Of a DNA stretch of 64,000 nucleotides, positions 45,091 through 56,785 are shown piece after piece (the stretch's first letter is position 1; each line of letters starts with the position of its first letter). A model generated the notes under the pieces. That model searched no databases. It saw only the letters and a program-made list of their open reading frames with translations, and was not told the origin of the DNA. This stretch comes from Macrosoma leucophasiata. Lineage: Eukaryota > Arthropoda > Insecta > Lepidoptera > Hedylidae. The position numbers were made by a program, and so were the translations under genes. The stretch is from NCBI GenBank assembly GCA_036365455.1, contig JAWQUS010000003.1, positions 2,438,001 through 2,502,000 of the forward strand, in the 5' to 3' direction.

Positions 45091-45984
45091 TACTTTATGT
45101 TCGACTGTTTAACCGCATCGCAACGAAGAGCTTTGGAGAGGAAGTGTAATTGGGATCCTATTTAAATAACACGTCATTAATCACGCACCTTTATTTTACT
45201 GCAAGCCAAGGAACCTCTGGAGCTTCGAGGTCCCAAAATATTGCTCCATCGTATCCGGCGATAACTATGTCTTTGTCATTTCTTGTCAGACTGACATACT
45301 CTGAATGTTTTATTCAGTGACGTCAAAGTTTTGTATCCGCGACGTATTCGCTATGCGTTCGCGTGCGTGCACGCCCACTCCGTTCGGAAAACGCTTGCAA
45401 ACTGGTAGTGTGTTTAGGCCTATAATAGCTAATATTATTATTATCTGACATTTTAGTTTTGGTACTTCACTTTTTCTCCTTATACTACCTAATGCGTTAA
45501 CGTTGCAGTAAATGAATGTCAACTTCATACGCACAACCAATCCATTTATATCAAAGTGAACTAGACACAAAGAGTGAGCTAATCTTACATATTTTTAAAC
45601 TTACGAATTTATTCTATATGTATACTAAGGCACTTATTATATTGTTAGGTTGTAAATATGATAGATTTATTATAAGATGACATGATATTTTGCTCCATGA
45701 CATCTTATTTTACTATATTGTGGTTAAAGCTGGAGTTATCTTACTGGTATTTTATTGTAAAATCAACTTACATTATTTGCGATTTATTAACGCCTCGTCA
45801 ATTTACTGTAGCGAGGATCAAGCTTTACATTTTAGTTATAGAATAAGACTTAATTCCAGCTTAATCATTATATTCCCTTGCATGCGTACCTAATAAGCAT
45901 ATAACAATACCTAGTCCATATTATTAGTATGTAACTATGCTATACTCACATCCGAGATCCCATTACAAACTAATCACAAATTGA
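45091..45984. other. No gene recognised
   Basis: No exon or repeat beyond AT-rich sequence. Confidence 0.45.
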
Positions 45985-46330
45985 AATAAAACTATTTTTA
46001 CGGATTTATCTCGCGTACACTAAATTCAAATGATTTTTTAAAAATCAACCCGACGTTTCTGTTTCTTTTCAGCTTCTGTGGTCCCAGGCAGATTAAAGTG
46101 ACGTTTGTCTGACAGTAGTTTGAATAATTATAGGTAACCTGAACGCTACGCAAGGCGTTTACGAAATCGATTTAGGTAGACTACATATAATTTTTCAAAC
46201 TGCTGTTAGACAATAGTCACCTTAGTCTGCCCGGGCCCACGGAAGCTGCAAAAGCGTTCGAAACGTCGGGTTGATTTTTTTATAATAATTTATTAATACG
46301 CGAGATAAATTCGTAAAAAAAGTTTTATTT
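45985..46330. mobile_element. Foldback element family H (cccgacgtttc arms)
   Basis: The left arm aaataaaactatttttacgg, gatttatctcgcg and aaatcaacccgacgtttc is mirrored on the right by gaaacgtcgggttgattttt and cgcgagataaattcg..gttttattt. Inner pieces cagtttgaaaaattat-like and gacaatagtcaccttagtct are also mirrored. About 346 bp with no protein. A related element starts at 59168 in a DALRD3 intron. Confidence 0.8.
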
Positions 46331-47499
46331 ATATAAGTGTACCTCGCGAAAACCTTAGAATGCATAATCACAATTTATTAACGGTTGTTCCGGTTATATG
46401 TTGTTATGGGTTCTCAGTTGGTGATTATAGAAGACATTGTCAAATTTGATGGTCAAGTCACAACGGCTGCGAATCGCGTGATATTCCATCGGACGATTTA
46501 AAACGCACCAGCTGCTTCGCTCGGTGAAAAATTTCAACTTGCTTCTCGTTTTATTGTAAGAAAACACTAATGCAATTTAATAAAAATTGCACGTCAGATT
46601 TGACAAATATTTTATAACAGACTATAACACGATGCTTTAATTAATATCGTTACCTTCTAATAATAAAACGTAGTTTATAACATTAATGAGCTTTATAATT
46701 GATATTACATTTAATAATAATTATAAATTTTAAAAAAATCCTTTTGATCCTGTCCTTAAGATCCAAATTCCTAAAGCATGTTTGGAAGATCGCCAGTATG
46801 CAGGTAATATTTTGGTTTAATTTTTTTTCACTCCCTTTACACTTTAGACATGTTTTTCAGTTATTTCAATACTTTGAATACACGATTTTTTTTTGCAATT
46901 ACTCTTAAAACACTAGCTGCGTTTAAAATCGCACACTCTGAAATAATTGTTAGGCAGTAGAAATAATTAAAAGTTTACAGTAAATGAGATGCAAGTTGAA
47001 ATTTCGTTAGAATTTGTCATTCATAGCATAACATGTAATACATAAATAAATTGATAAATTATATGTAATGTGTAAACGAATTGATATCTTCTTATAAGAC
47101 TTGTATTCTTTTATTAGACTAGCCTATTTTATTGCCAAATAATATTAATTCAATTGTGCTATGTACATATTTTTACTACGGGCTATAGCAAAACGTGGTT
47201 GTGTTTGTCGAGCACTTGCATTTTTTTTTAAATTTAATTTAAACAAATATATTTTACAGTTCTATTTATAGAAATGTGTACATTTGCGTCTCCCAGACTT
47301 TACATACCTGAAATTGGCTTTAGTATACCTGCCAAGGTATTTAAATTGATCGTGAACATTGGAGTGAGATGGGTCTTCAGATTAGATAGGTATAGACGAA
47401 GGGCTGTGTCTCTCGCTCCCACAAAACCTTAATGTGCAGGATTTAAGAGTGTAATGGGATTTTTCCACCTTTTTGGATGTTTCTCAGTACTTCGGAGTT
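46331..47499. other. No gene recognised
   Basis: AT-rich, with no supported exon. A short splice-bounded frame at about 46767-46804 was considered and rejected. Confidence 0.45.
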
Positions 47500-47590
47500 T
47501 GTCAGTACCTTGGAGTTTGGTAATGTGCCCGCTAATGTCAACAGGCTCGCCACCTGTTACATGGGCCAAACCGTAACCGGCGAATCGTAA
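47500..47590 (+). repeat. Dispersed repeat, partner of 11845-11960
   Basis: Contains ttggtaatgtgcccgctaat, gtcaacaggctcgcc and ccgtaaccggcgaatcg, the inverse of the earlier block. Confidence 0.6.
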
Positions 47591-48290
47591 CTGTTTGAAT
47601 CTTATCTCAAACTGAATGGAGGTGGATAAAGTATTTACTGAAAAATTACAGATTAGTTTCCAATTTTTGTGCAGTCGACATGATTGCTTTGAACTGCAAC
47701 TTACACTGCAAGCTTACCACACCTAGCAGTTTCGGTGTACTGGTGTCGATTGCACAAATCTAAAATTATGCAGCTGGCATATGTTGGAGAAAATATATAT
47801 GTAACTACTATTAAGAATAGAAAGGATTTTTTTTTCATATTTTCAACCATTTTCGAAATGTCATTAGAAATCAATAATTATAATTACCTGGAGTGGAAAC
47901 TTAACTATTAAATAAAGGAAAAGTAAAACATATATTAAGTAAAATAAAAAAGTGATAAAAACACTTCAGTTAAAATATCATTAGAAAAAAATACGATTCC
48001 TTCCTTTCAAGATTTAATTCAGTACTTTGTCAAGTACTTGTTAGTTGTCTGTTATCTCTTGGTGACTTATTCTCTTACAATAATTTGTTTTAAAAAATCA
48101 GACTTCATCATTGGCAGATAATTATATAGCACATAACACATTATTGTATGTCTCTGCAGCATGCACGCTGTTTAACGTGTACAAGTATAAAGAAACTAAT
48201 CTAAAGAAGCGAACTTGTGCTTTATTTGAAAGAAAATATGAGGACATTCAATGTTTTTTCTTTTTTAAATGAAAGCTAATTATCTCTCTT
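47591..48290. other. No gene recognised
   Basis: AT-rich, no supported feature. Confidence 0.5.
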
Positions 48291-48314
48291 TCTCACTTCT
48301 CACTTCTCACTCTC

Positions 48315-48366
<52 letters not shown>

Positions 48367-48367
48367 G
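48291..48367. repeat. CT-rich microsatellite
   Basis: cacttctcact words followed by CT dinucleotides with one interruption. It lies about 190 bp upstream of candidate POPDC terminal exon 2. Confidence 0.9.
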
Positions 48368-48554
48368 GATCCGCTATTGAGAAGATGAGACGGGTCTCCA
48401 GACTAATGAGAAGATTTCATAAACGCCACCATTTTAGATTAGTTTCTTTATAAGTTATGTTCATAATCAAATATAATGCATAAGGATTTATTTAAACACA
48501 ATTGTATGTCAAATTTTATATATTTTTAATAAATGTTTTTTTTTCTCACCGCAG

Positions 48555-48619
48555 CAACAGACCCGAACGCGTGGCGTCTCGGCCGAATAGAAGAAACAGA
48601 CCACGAAACGCCCGTTTGA
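48555..48619 (+). CDS. POPDC: POPDC-like gene, candidate terminal exon 2 (PDZ-type tail)
   Basis: Very good acceptor: a T-rich tract ending ttttctcaccgcag|c. Joined in phase 1 to 31526 it reads ATDPNAWRLGRIEETDHETPV and then TGA at 48617-48619. The C-terminus ETPV fits the class I PDZ-ligand pattern (Ser/Thr-x-hydrophobic). The acidic, balanced composition and the strong acceptor make this the better-looking of the two last exons. The two exons cannot be in one mRNA as coding sequence because each carries its own stop. Interaction with a PDZ protein is inference. Confidence 0.6.
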
Positions 48620-50803
48620 GGTCAAGCACTGCACTTAGCGGTGCGGCCGCGGCGCGCGAAACGTGGCCGACGCTAGTGCGCACACTGCCTTATGGACTTG
48701 AGCACAGTGGTCGAATGTCGAATGTGAAAATGATATGAACTCATCGCTTGGTGCTTAATTATCCCCGTGTGCACATTAGGCTCTTCGAAGCGCGCTTTGC
48801 TAAAAATCCAGTGTTGCCAAGGTTAAGTTTTCAACTCCCGTTGTAGAGGGAGCTGTGATCCCGATAAGGAGGTGTTTTTGGTATGTCAAACCTCTAAATA
48901 TTTCAACATTAAAACAGTTCATTATTGGAAAATAAAAAAGAAAATTACTGTCCCACCAAAAAAAATGTTCCCCGGATAAAAACAATTTATTTCCTACTGC
49001 AACCCATAATTTTTTTTGGGAAAACGCGTTAATTTAGCAACACTTAGTTGAACGCAAAGGAGCGCGCTCTTTTTAAGAAATACTCGTCAAAATGTAAGTC
49101 AGTGAGTACCTAATATTTCAAAGAGCGTTCATCGCAACGCCCAGTGCCTAATGTGTACCCGCTTTTTATGTCGACTGTTATTGTTTGCGAATGTGGTGTC
49201 TCTATGTTGATTTGACATAATAATTTGTTTATAGCCATTGATTATGTATTATGTGTAAATTAATGTTGTTGATGAGTACTCCTCGTTTTTTATTAAGACA
49301 GGAGGCATTGAAAAATTACATTCCAATCGATTGATTTGTAAAACAAAATGGACCGACCCTAGACCCTAGACTGCAACATTCCCTATGAAGTCGATTTTTT
49401 GTATGCCAAAAGATAGATATATTTTATTCTAAATTATATTATTATGTGAAATTTTCACAAAACAGTAAAAAGTGAAGTGTTGGCTCCATCCTTATTTATG
49501 CTTCATGGTTACACCCTCTATAAGTAGGTTATACATAAATCAACGTTAGAATCAACGCAACAGTTTTTTTTTAATAAGACGCTTTGGAGGAGTGTTGCCA
49601 ACCTAAATATAAAATCATCCCTACATTCGCCTGCAAACATTTTCTATACGTGATTAAAATATAAAAAAATATGGAAATAAACTAGAAATAATTTTGCTGT
49701 TATAATAAAATCTGAGATTGAAATTAGGTTGACTATACTACTCTGAGGTTTCTGGAACCTAAAATACACAAAATATGTTGCCATTACCATCTGATATGGT
49801 GTCCATGCCATATGTCTTGATATAATTTATAATGTTGCAAGATTTACTTTTTCACTGAGCAAATTCAGGTATTTTAATGCAGTAAGATTTCAATCAATTA
49901 CCATTTAAAAAAAAAACTTATTTAAAATTTATTTACATCTTACAAGATCGAGGTCCGTTTTCATGGATCAGACAATGTTTTATTGGCTTTCATTCATGAC
50001 CCAGCGCCATATATTTCAATCACATATATTACATATATTAGAAACCAATGAATTTCCATATGAAAAATTTTTCAATTTTTCCATTACAATATATTGCACA
50101 GGTGTTTTGAGACTTAAAAGTACAGTTCATATTACTTACAATATTTTCGTTATATTATTCGACTTATAGAAATTAGATCTGAACAGATGTACAAGAAACA
50201 TTATTTTGTGTATGACATATATAATGTAGGTAGAGATTTAATATTGAACGGTAGGTAAGTGAACACCGCTAAATGTTGTCCCAAACGAAACGTATCTATT
50301 ATATTTAAATAATTGTGTTTTGTGTAAATACAGATATTATAAATAAATGGCGGGAACTGCGTACAAAGAAACTGTTTCAATTAGACGCTAAGTTAGACGG
50401 CGATGTTGCCACAATAGACTCGAGGTTGCCTCATTCAAAAATATCACTTATCGAAATATTAGCCAGGTAAAATAGCAGTATCACAAGACTAAAATTCATA
50501 TATAAATAAAATTTTATAAATCGTTCCTGTACATTAAATAAATATGCTTGATTTTAGTTCCATACGGAGTTAATAAGAAAGAAAAGTAAGCATTCACATT
50601 CGTATGAAAATAATGTGGGGAGAAATATAATGGTAGAAACGTATTTATTTATCGTACGGAGAACCAAATAAATATAAATTTCTGCTTATTAACACCACAA
50701 ATGATACATATTTTGTATACACAGATACATAATTGAAATAAAGGTTTGAGCGTCCTCTGTATCTTTCATAGTTTCTGGAGACAACATTTAAAATTATCAT
50801 TAT
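48620..50803. other. POPDC 3' UTR or intergenic DNA
   Basis: Downstream of candidate last exon 2. Some of it is probably 3' UTR; several AATAAA words occur, but none can be singled out. No other gene was recognised. Confidence 0.4.
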
Positions 50804-50809
50804 ATCATC

Positions 50810-51108
50810 TTATAGAGCAACGCGGCCCACCGGTCGCGGCAGACCGGAGGGGAGTAGCCATAGCGTGTATTACCGATGCAAAACAGTCTGTCATTTTTTG
50901 CGGGTGGAAATGCGTGCGTGCGACACACACGCTTACTACAAAAATCGTCTATTACTACGAAATTCACACCTTGACTTTAACAAAATACAGAAACAATTTA
51001 AAGCACACATTTAAACATCTAGGCGACAGGTATAGGCCCATTTGGGCTTGTGCTTTGACAGAGGGGAAATCCTGCATATGGCTACTCCCCTCTGGTGTTG
51101 CTCTATGT
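50810..51108 (-). mobile_element. MITE family E copy 2, 6-bp TSD
   Basis: Reverse-oriented relative of 19359-19640, 299 bp long, with ends ttatagagcaacgc...ggtgttgctctatgt. It is flanked by atcatc at 50804-50809 and 51109-51114. Interior words (gcgacaggtataggccca, aaatcgtcta) match copy 1 in reverse. Confidence 0.82.
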
Positions 51109-51296
51109 ATCATCTTTATAATATGATTTTTTCCACTATGAAAGTTATGAAAGATGAATAAAGCTATAAGTACATTATATTCAGGACATGATATTGAATC
51201 GAGATTATAAAGGTGCCCTATTCTTTTATATATATGTAAGGTGTTCGATGTTGACAAAATTAAATGAGTGATTATATAAACTAGCTAGAAATATTA

Positions 51297-51502
51297 CACA
51301 TCGAGCTTAGGAGAGGGATAATCGGCAAGTTTCGACTTCGAAGAGCGTTATCTCTGTTGGACACTGCCTACGTAACTACTGATAGTGCGGTTTTGGTCAA
51401 AATTTAATCAAAATGATTAAAGGTCGTCAAATAGATAGTGTGCGAAAGGGATAACGGTTTACAGAGCCGAAATATCTTTCCTTAAGTCGATGTGCAATAT
51501 TT
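51297..51502. mobile_element. MITE family F copy 3
   Basis: cacatcgagcttagga at the left and aagtcgatgtgcaatat at the right, with gagcgttatctctgttgg and the mirrored ggataacggtttacagag inside. Confidence 0.7.
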
Positions 51503-51970
51503 GTCGGTGGAAGGGACTGTCAAGAGTCTTTTATGCTATGTTAATTGGCCCTTGATTTTGATATTTCATAATAGGCTCTCAAATAATTGATGATTATTTC
51601 TTGGCTTCTTAATAACTGATTATCGTTGCGTTGTATGTTGTGTCGAATAAAAATACAAAGAGATGTCTGTGAAATAGAATGTTCCAACAATCAGTGAACC
51701 GTAACTGAACGTTGGTAACATTTCTTAATTTGTGAACAAACCATCGCCTTTCACCACAGATTGTAAAGCTTGATACACATTGGTATGAAAATGGCGGTAA
51801 AGGCCAAGGATACAAGTTGGATATTTTTGGATTATTGTTGCAGTCTCTGAGAGACTGTCTCTGGACTGCAAATTACTCCGTTCCGTTATTTTTAACCAAA
51901 TTGATACACAAGCGAAGTCAGCGCTATATTTAGCTTGGCATTTTCTTCGGTTAAAACGGATTGGCAATTT
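51503..51970. other. No gene recognised
   Basis: No exon or shared repeat seen. Confidence 0.5.
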
Positions 51971-52110
51971 AGCCTGGGTTGCACCACGACATTTGTTGAA
52001 GTTATCGTAACATTTCACGTCCTTCTCTAACTCAAAGAAATCTGTTCAAGTTAGAGAGGCATGTGAAATGTTACAATAACTTTAACAGATATCGTGGTGC
52101 AACCCAAGCT
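51971..52110. mobile_element. Solo hairpin MITE (gggttgcacca ends)
   Basis: 140 bp, almost entirely one inverted repeat: agcctgggttgcaccacga to tcgtggtgcaacccaagct, with acatttcacgtccttctcta mirrored inside around aaagaaatctg. This is the cargo-free relative of the composite element at 25900-28770. TA-type flanks (ttta / taag) are suggestive only. Confidence 0.9.
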
Positions 52111-52591
52111 AAGTGCTAAGTGTAACCAGAGCTCTCTTGTTGTAAAATAATTACGCCATATTGTTTATTTCGTTTAGATACGCCAAAGGTACTGCTCCAA
52201 AATACTTATTTGAGATAATTTAATACAGGTTGTATTTAAGTTTCTTGATCGTTTACCGCCATTTTTCAAAGTCAATGTTTAAATACTGATTTTATTTTTT
52301 AATGTGGGATGGTTTTTTATTGTTTGTGTACTTTTTAATCCGTTTCAGCTTTATCAAGTACATATTCCTAAGGGTAGACCATAGAATATCTTAAATGCAC
52401 TGCCATTGCAATTTATATGGTTAATGATTTATAAATAAATAAATAATTAATTAATGATAATTCAAAACGCTGTCGGTGCAATCAGATGTAAATTAAGGAT
52501 CTCAAATTATTTTATGTTATTTAGACTGTAAAGATTCAATTTGTCATTTAATCAATAATGATCATTCTCGACGATTCAGTCAAGTTTTACT
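52111..52591. other. No gene recognised
   Basis: AT-rich intergenic DNA. Confidence 0.5.
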
Positions 52592-52874
52592 GGTGGTAGA
52601 GCTCCAGTGACGGAGCTCGCGGGCGTAGGCACCACCGCATTACCTGATTTACTTGCCGCTAAATGGTAGTGTTCAGCACTATCGTGTTCCGGTCAGGTGG
52701 TAATGTACGGCCCTGTAATTTCCGGCACAGAGGCATAACACCTTAGGCCTCAGGAGTGGTAACGCATTTGCATTTTGACCTGGGTCTTTGTGTAAGTGTC
52801 TATAGGCTGCAGTCATCACTTAACATCAATGCGAACTGCATGCTTGTTTGCCACATCAATTACATAAAAAAAAA
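52592..52874 (+). repeat. SINE-like family A copy 14, full
   Basis: Full forward copy from actggtggtagagctcc to attacataaaaaaaaaaa, with a short poly(A). Confidence 0.85.
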
Positions 52875-53271
52875 AATACATTTACAATTTTACATTTTAC
52901 GAGGTTATTAATATTTTAATCAGTTTATCTCATACTGTTGTTTTTATTTGTTTATCTCATAATGATAAATTTGTGAATGTATCTCACCGTGTTGTGGAAT
53001 ATCGATTGGTTTTGTGTGACAAATAGAATCATTACAGTTCAACTTGCCTTGTGATGTAATGAGCACCTGGTGTATTGAATATTGGTGGACGGTAAAGCGA
53101 AGCGTGACAGTCTCTCGAAATACTAGTGACCTATTTGGGATTCAGATAACCCAAACTGTTTCGCTCACTTTTCGTTTCGTTTGTACCACGGGGCGTATAA
53201 AGCTCAGAGGGCGATTGGTGAGGTCAGATTCCCCAGGTTTAACTTCATGCTCTTTGAATACTGATTAAATA
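52875..53271. other. No gene recognised
   Basis: No supported feature. Confidence 0.5.
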
Positions 53272-53550
53272 TATTTTTTTATGTAATGGAAATGGCAAAA
53301 AATGAAAAAATGGCATCACATTGATGTTAAGTGACGACTACAGCCTATAGACACTTACACAAAGACCAAGGTCAAAATGCAGATGCGTTACCACTCCTGT
53401 GGCCTAAGGTGTTATGCCTTTGTGCCGGAAATTACAAGGCCATACATTACCACCTGACCGGAACACAGTGCTAAACACTACCATTTAGCGGCAAGTATAG
53501 CGGTGGTGCCTACGCCCGCGAGCTTCGCCACTGGAGCTCTACCACCAGTA
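53272..53550 (-). repeat. SINE-like family A copy 15
   Basis: Minus-oriented copy with a small deletion around acacagtgctaaacac. Confidence 0.8.
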
Positions 53551-53702
53551 AAATCCTGGTATTTGGCCGGATAATGCAATGTCACTCAATTTCAAGTTAA
53601 GTCTATGTATAAAGTAGTTTAAAGTCGACAAATGAAAGAAGCGGCATTTTGCGTTGCTTAAAATTGCGTGATGTTTCAATTATCGAGACGTGTAGCAATT
53701 AC

Positions 53703-54060
53703 TTTTTTTTTTTAATTGTTATGGCATTGCTATTACGCATATTGCCAGTATCAAGTAAAACGATATTTCGTATTCGTAATAAGCAGCGTATAAGTCAGAG
53801 TCAGTCAGTCAGTCAGTCAGAGTCAGTAATTCAAGTAAAGCGATGGCTACTTTACCAGAACATTTACAATGAAGTTTTGGAGGCAACCTGATAGGCCGTA
53901 TTTTCGCACTGTTATTCTATTTCAATTTACACGGGCACTGTAATAAACCTATGTTAAACAAAATGCCACCAACTTTATTTAATATAACCCAAAAATACAC
54001 CAAGAAAAGGAAATAAAATAAGAGCACTACAAGTCTCTTTCAAGGTTCCCGCCAAAACTC
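53703..54060 (+). repeat. Dispersed repeat family C, copy 2
   Basis: Partner of 2132-2543. Its middle has a cagtcagtcagtcagtcag simple repeat in place of the AAGTATCAAGT words of copy 1. Confidence 0.7.
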
Positions 54061-54564
54061 CTAGCAATTACTTGTTGAAATACCGAGATTGTGAGAGCAA
54101 TGATAAGACCCGAACTCACTGTTCCGCTTCACCGTATGACTACCATTAGATTGCCTTAACAAATTGCCATTTATGATTGTAAATTAATGGATGTGTGGCT
54201 GGTCATCAGTAGTACATGTTGAGAAGAATAGATTAAAAACAATAAAATAACATCTTGTATAAAAATTGTTTTATTTTTCATCATTTTTTTTTCAGTCTGT
54301 ATAAAAATGGAAGTAATAAATTAAAGTGAGATGTCATGATTCATTGGGTTGTCTCTATACAGAATAAATAACATTGTGAGAATTTTAACATTAGAAAACA
54401 AAATTCATAGTACTTTTAAATATTAACATCATTTCAAGCCCCTCTCTTGAATAGTTAGAATGAAAATTTGGGTGACTGCAGATAATTTAATATTGTTAGA
54501 ACAATATTGTAATTCAGTAAATTGAATGTCCATTATCTTACAAGACACCAATTCATCAGTATGA

Positions 54565-55575
54565 TCAAGAATCATCAAACGTCATTCTACCAACTCCATG
54601 TTGTTTGAGATACCTCCTGTATTGCTTATATTTATTATTCTCCGCTAAAGCTTTTTTTGCTTCTTCATCCTTTATTTCTTTCCACAATATGAAATTTTCT
54701 TTTATCCACAATTCTTCCTCCAAAAATTCTCTTTTTTCTTCCTCTTCTATACTTTTAAACTGAGTTTCTCCTAATTTCATATATTTCCTAATTAAATACA
54801 ACTTTTCTTCTTCACCATATGGTTGTTTCATTATTGTGAACTTCCAAAACCATCTGGAATACCAATAAATGTAATATCCAATAGTGTATGGTAAAATTAA
54901 CAATTGTACCCATAATATATCCACAATCCCAGGTTTAGCGTATGCTCCCTTTATATCCATGTTTTCCTCAATCACTCTCCGGATAATTTTGTCCTGCTCC
55001 TCACGTTGCTCCGCTTTACTTTTCTTTCTATCTTTACCTTTTCTTTGCGTTTCAATTTTGGCAATCTCTAATGCTCGGTTTCGGTACTTTGGTATGGTCA
55101 TGAAGTATTTTATAGCAGTATCGTATTTGGACCACGCACTATAGTACTGCATCACAGATATAACGGTTATAGTGACTGCTATAACAATGCGAACGTCCAC
55201 TTTGGGCGCCATACGACGCCTGTAGTAGCGGTAGTAATGCGCGTAGTACTCCTGCGGGTTGTCCAACATGTAGTCGTAGTCACTTCTCTCCTCATCATCG
55301 CGGAGGATCTCGTACGCGGTGGCGATCTGCTTAAATTTTTCCTCTGCCTCTTTCTTAGCTTCGGCACCCCTATGCAAGTCCGGGTGGAACTTTTTTGCTA
55401 ACTGTCTGTAACTTCTGCCGATCTCATTCTTCGTGGACTCCCTCGTCACGCCGAGAACCTCATAGCAGTTGACTTTACCACAATATATGCCTTCGAGAAG
55501 ATGATCGGCTGCCAATACATCGCCGACGTGACACAGTAACACAGCTAATAGGAAACTTTTAGTCAACGTCAACAT
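54565..55575 (-). CDS. DNAJC25: DNAJC25 homologue, membrane-bound J-domain co-chaperone
   Basis: 336 residues in a single exon, close to the 360 or so of the animal family. Residues 1-22 look like a signal peptide or first membrane segment (FLLAVLLCHVGDVLA). The J domain spans about 36-105 (CYEVLGVTRESTKNEI) and has the essential HPD at 64-66 (KKFHPDLH), so it should stimulate Hsp70 ATPase. Hydrophobic helices follow at about 128-146 and 215-238, and the tail is charged. This order (signal, J domain near the N-terminus, two membrane helices) is typical of DNAJC25, an endoplasmic-reticulum or other endomembrane J protein. The ATG at 55575 gives the signal sequence directly. It is divergent from DALRD3, with 563 bp between start codons. 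Its client is unknown. Confidence 0.93.
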   Translation of the reverse strand: MLTLTKSFLLAVLLCHVGDVLAADHLLEGIYCGKVNCYEVLGVTRESTKNEIGRSYRQLAKKFHPDLHRGAEAKKEAEEKFKQIATAYEILRDDEERSDYDYMLDNPQEYYAHYYRYYRRRMAPKVDVRIVIAVTITVISVMQYYSAWSKYDTAIKYFMTIPKYRNRALEIAKIETQRKGKDRKKSKAEQREEQDKIIRRVIEENMDIKGAYAKPGIVDILWVQLLILPYTIGYYIYWYSRWFWKFTIMKQPYGEEEKLYLIRKYMKLGETQFKSIEEEEKREFLEEELWIKENFILWKEIKDEEAKKALAENNKYKQYRRYLKQHGVGRMTFDDS

Positions 55576-56138
55576 TTTTCTGTTATAACATTGTAGGTTG
55601 AATTTAGAATGAAGTAAATGTGTCTAGCGGCGATTTTATAGTAATTTGTAATTTACTGGCGGAGAGTCTTTTCGCCACCTCGCGAGCACAGCTTGACAAA
55701 CTGTCACGTAATGATTGACTGACAGTTAAAGAAATGTCATGTCAACGTCACTTACGTCACGGACTTAGTAGTGCAACGTCACATACAAACGTTCAGCCTA
55801 GTGGTATTTCGGACATTTTGAATCACATAAAAATTAAACATTAAATTAAAAAGTAGTGTCATATTAAGTTTTTAACCTGTTTTAAGAAATAAACTATTGG
55901 TGAAATAACTTAATTCCTAAAAAGCTTGATGTGGACTGAGTTTATAAAACGTAAATAGTATGTATTTAAAGGAAGTACGTTTTTGTATCATTTCCATTTT
56001 TTTTTAATATTGGTGTTAGTGTCAACTGTCATCTGTCTGTCAATTATAGTTGATTTTTTTATTGTTGCTATCACCTGTTTTGTTGCACACGTGTTCTCGT
56101 ATTTTCGTTTTTCAATTTTATTAATTAACTCAAGAAAA
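55576..56138. promoter_or_regulatory. Shared divergent promoter of DNAJC25 and DALRD3
   Basis: 563 bp between two divergent start codons, so both genes must start transcription here. A cluster of acgtca words stands at about 55743-55783, including a CRE/ATF-like ttacgtca at 55752-55759 and two aacgtcac copies. The part near DNAJC25 is CpG-richer (ctagcggcga, cacctcgcgagc). Transcription start sites cannot be placed. Two housekeeping-type genes sharing a compact promoter would fit broad expression, which is inference. Confidence 0.6.
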
Positions 56139-56785
56139 ATGCTTGAAGACGAGTTAGAAACTTTCACCAGAAACGTTTATAATTTTTTAATAGGAGATGC
56201 CCACAACGTCAAAGGTTTGCTATTAAAAAAACACTCAGTGAATTTAAAAACGCAAGGCGACTATAGTTTCCCCAACACTCTGAAATCTTGGCACGAATAC
56301 ATTAAAATCGAGGATCTGGAGAACTCTGCGGAGAGTAATCTTTTGAAATACATCAATAAAAGTATCGAAGATATAATTAAAGCGTCGCAAAGTTGGTGTA
56401 TATCAATAGCCAGAATGATGCAGATTAGGGATCGTTTACATGTGTTTCTGGAGCGACCGAAAGCCATAGGTGCTGGTTTGACAACAGCTATAAGAAATAA
56501 CAAGTTGATAGCACAGAGGCTCGTTCAAAATAATAAAAATATTGGTATCGATCCACTTTGTGATGACCACGATAGTGTTTCATATTTACGTTTAAAATAC
56601 TTGACAAAAGTCATACAAAACTTGTGCTCTGTTTGTGATGAATATGAAGTGAGTGCAAATAATATAGTTGTCAGTTCAAAATCATCTAGTAAAAGCAATG
56701 GGACATACGTGGTTCTGAGTGGTACCGTTCTTAATGCGAAGACGGGCAACAAGGAAAGTTCTATAACAGCTGCTGACTTTATCAG
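56139..56785 (+). CDS. DALRD3: DALRD3 homologue, exon 1
   Basis: First coding exon of a DALR anticodon-binding-domain protein. In animals DALRD3 partners METTL2-type methyltransferases for m3C in the anticodon loop of certain arginine tRNAs. The ATG at 56139 (MLEDELETFTRNVYNFLIGD) was chosen because the frame further upstream is hydrophobic and lacks a good ATG. Residues 1-215 plus two bases of codon 216; donor atcag|gtaaat. This N-terminal part is helical and poorly conserved in the family. The whole protein is 414 residues, shorter than the roughly 540 of human DALRD3, mostly in this region. Confidence 0.85.

Noticed and set aside
46767..46804. Possible small POPDC exon between cttaag and cag|gtaata
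   Set aside because: Joined in the phase left by 31526 it hits a stop within five codons, and the acceptor lacks a pyrimidine tract.
54884..55367. Frames overlapping DNAJC25 on both strands
   Set aside because: They are shadows of the J-protein coding sequence in other frames and show no independent signal.
55983..56138. 52-residue hydrophobic extension before DALRD3 Met1
   Set aside because: The frame is open but has no suitable ATG and low-complexity hydrophobic content; MLEDELETF fits a soluble tRNA-modification cofactor better.
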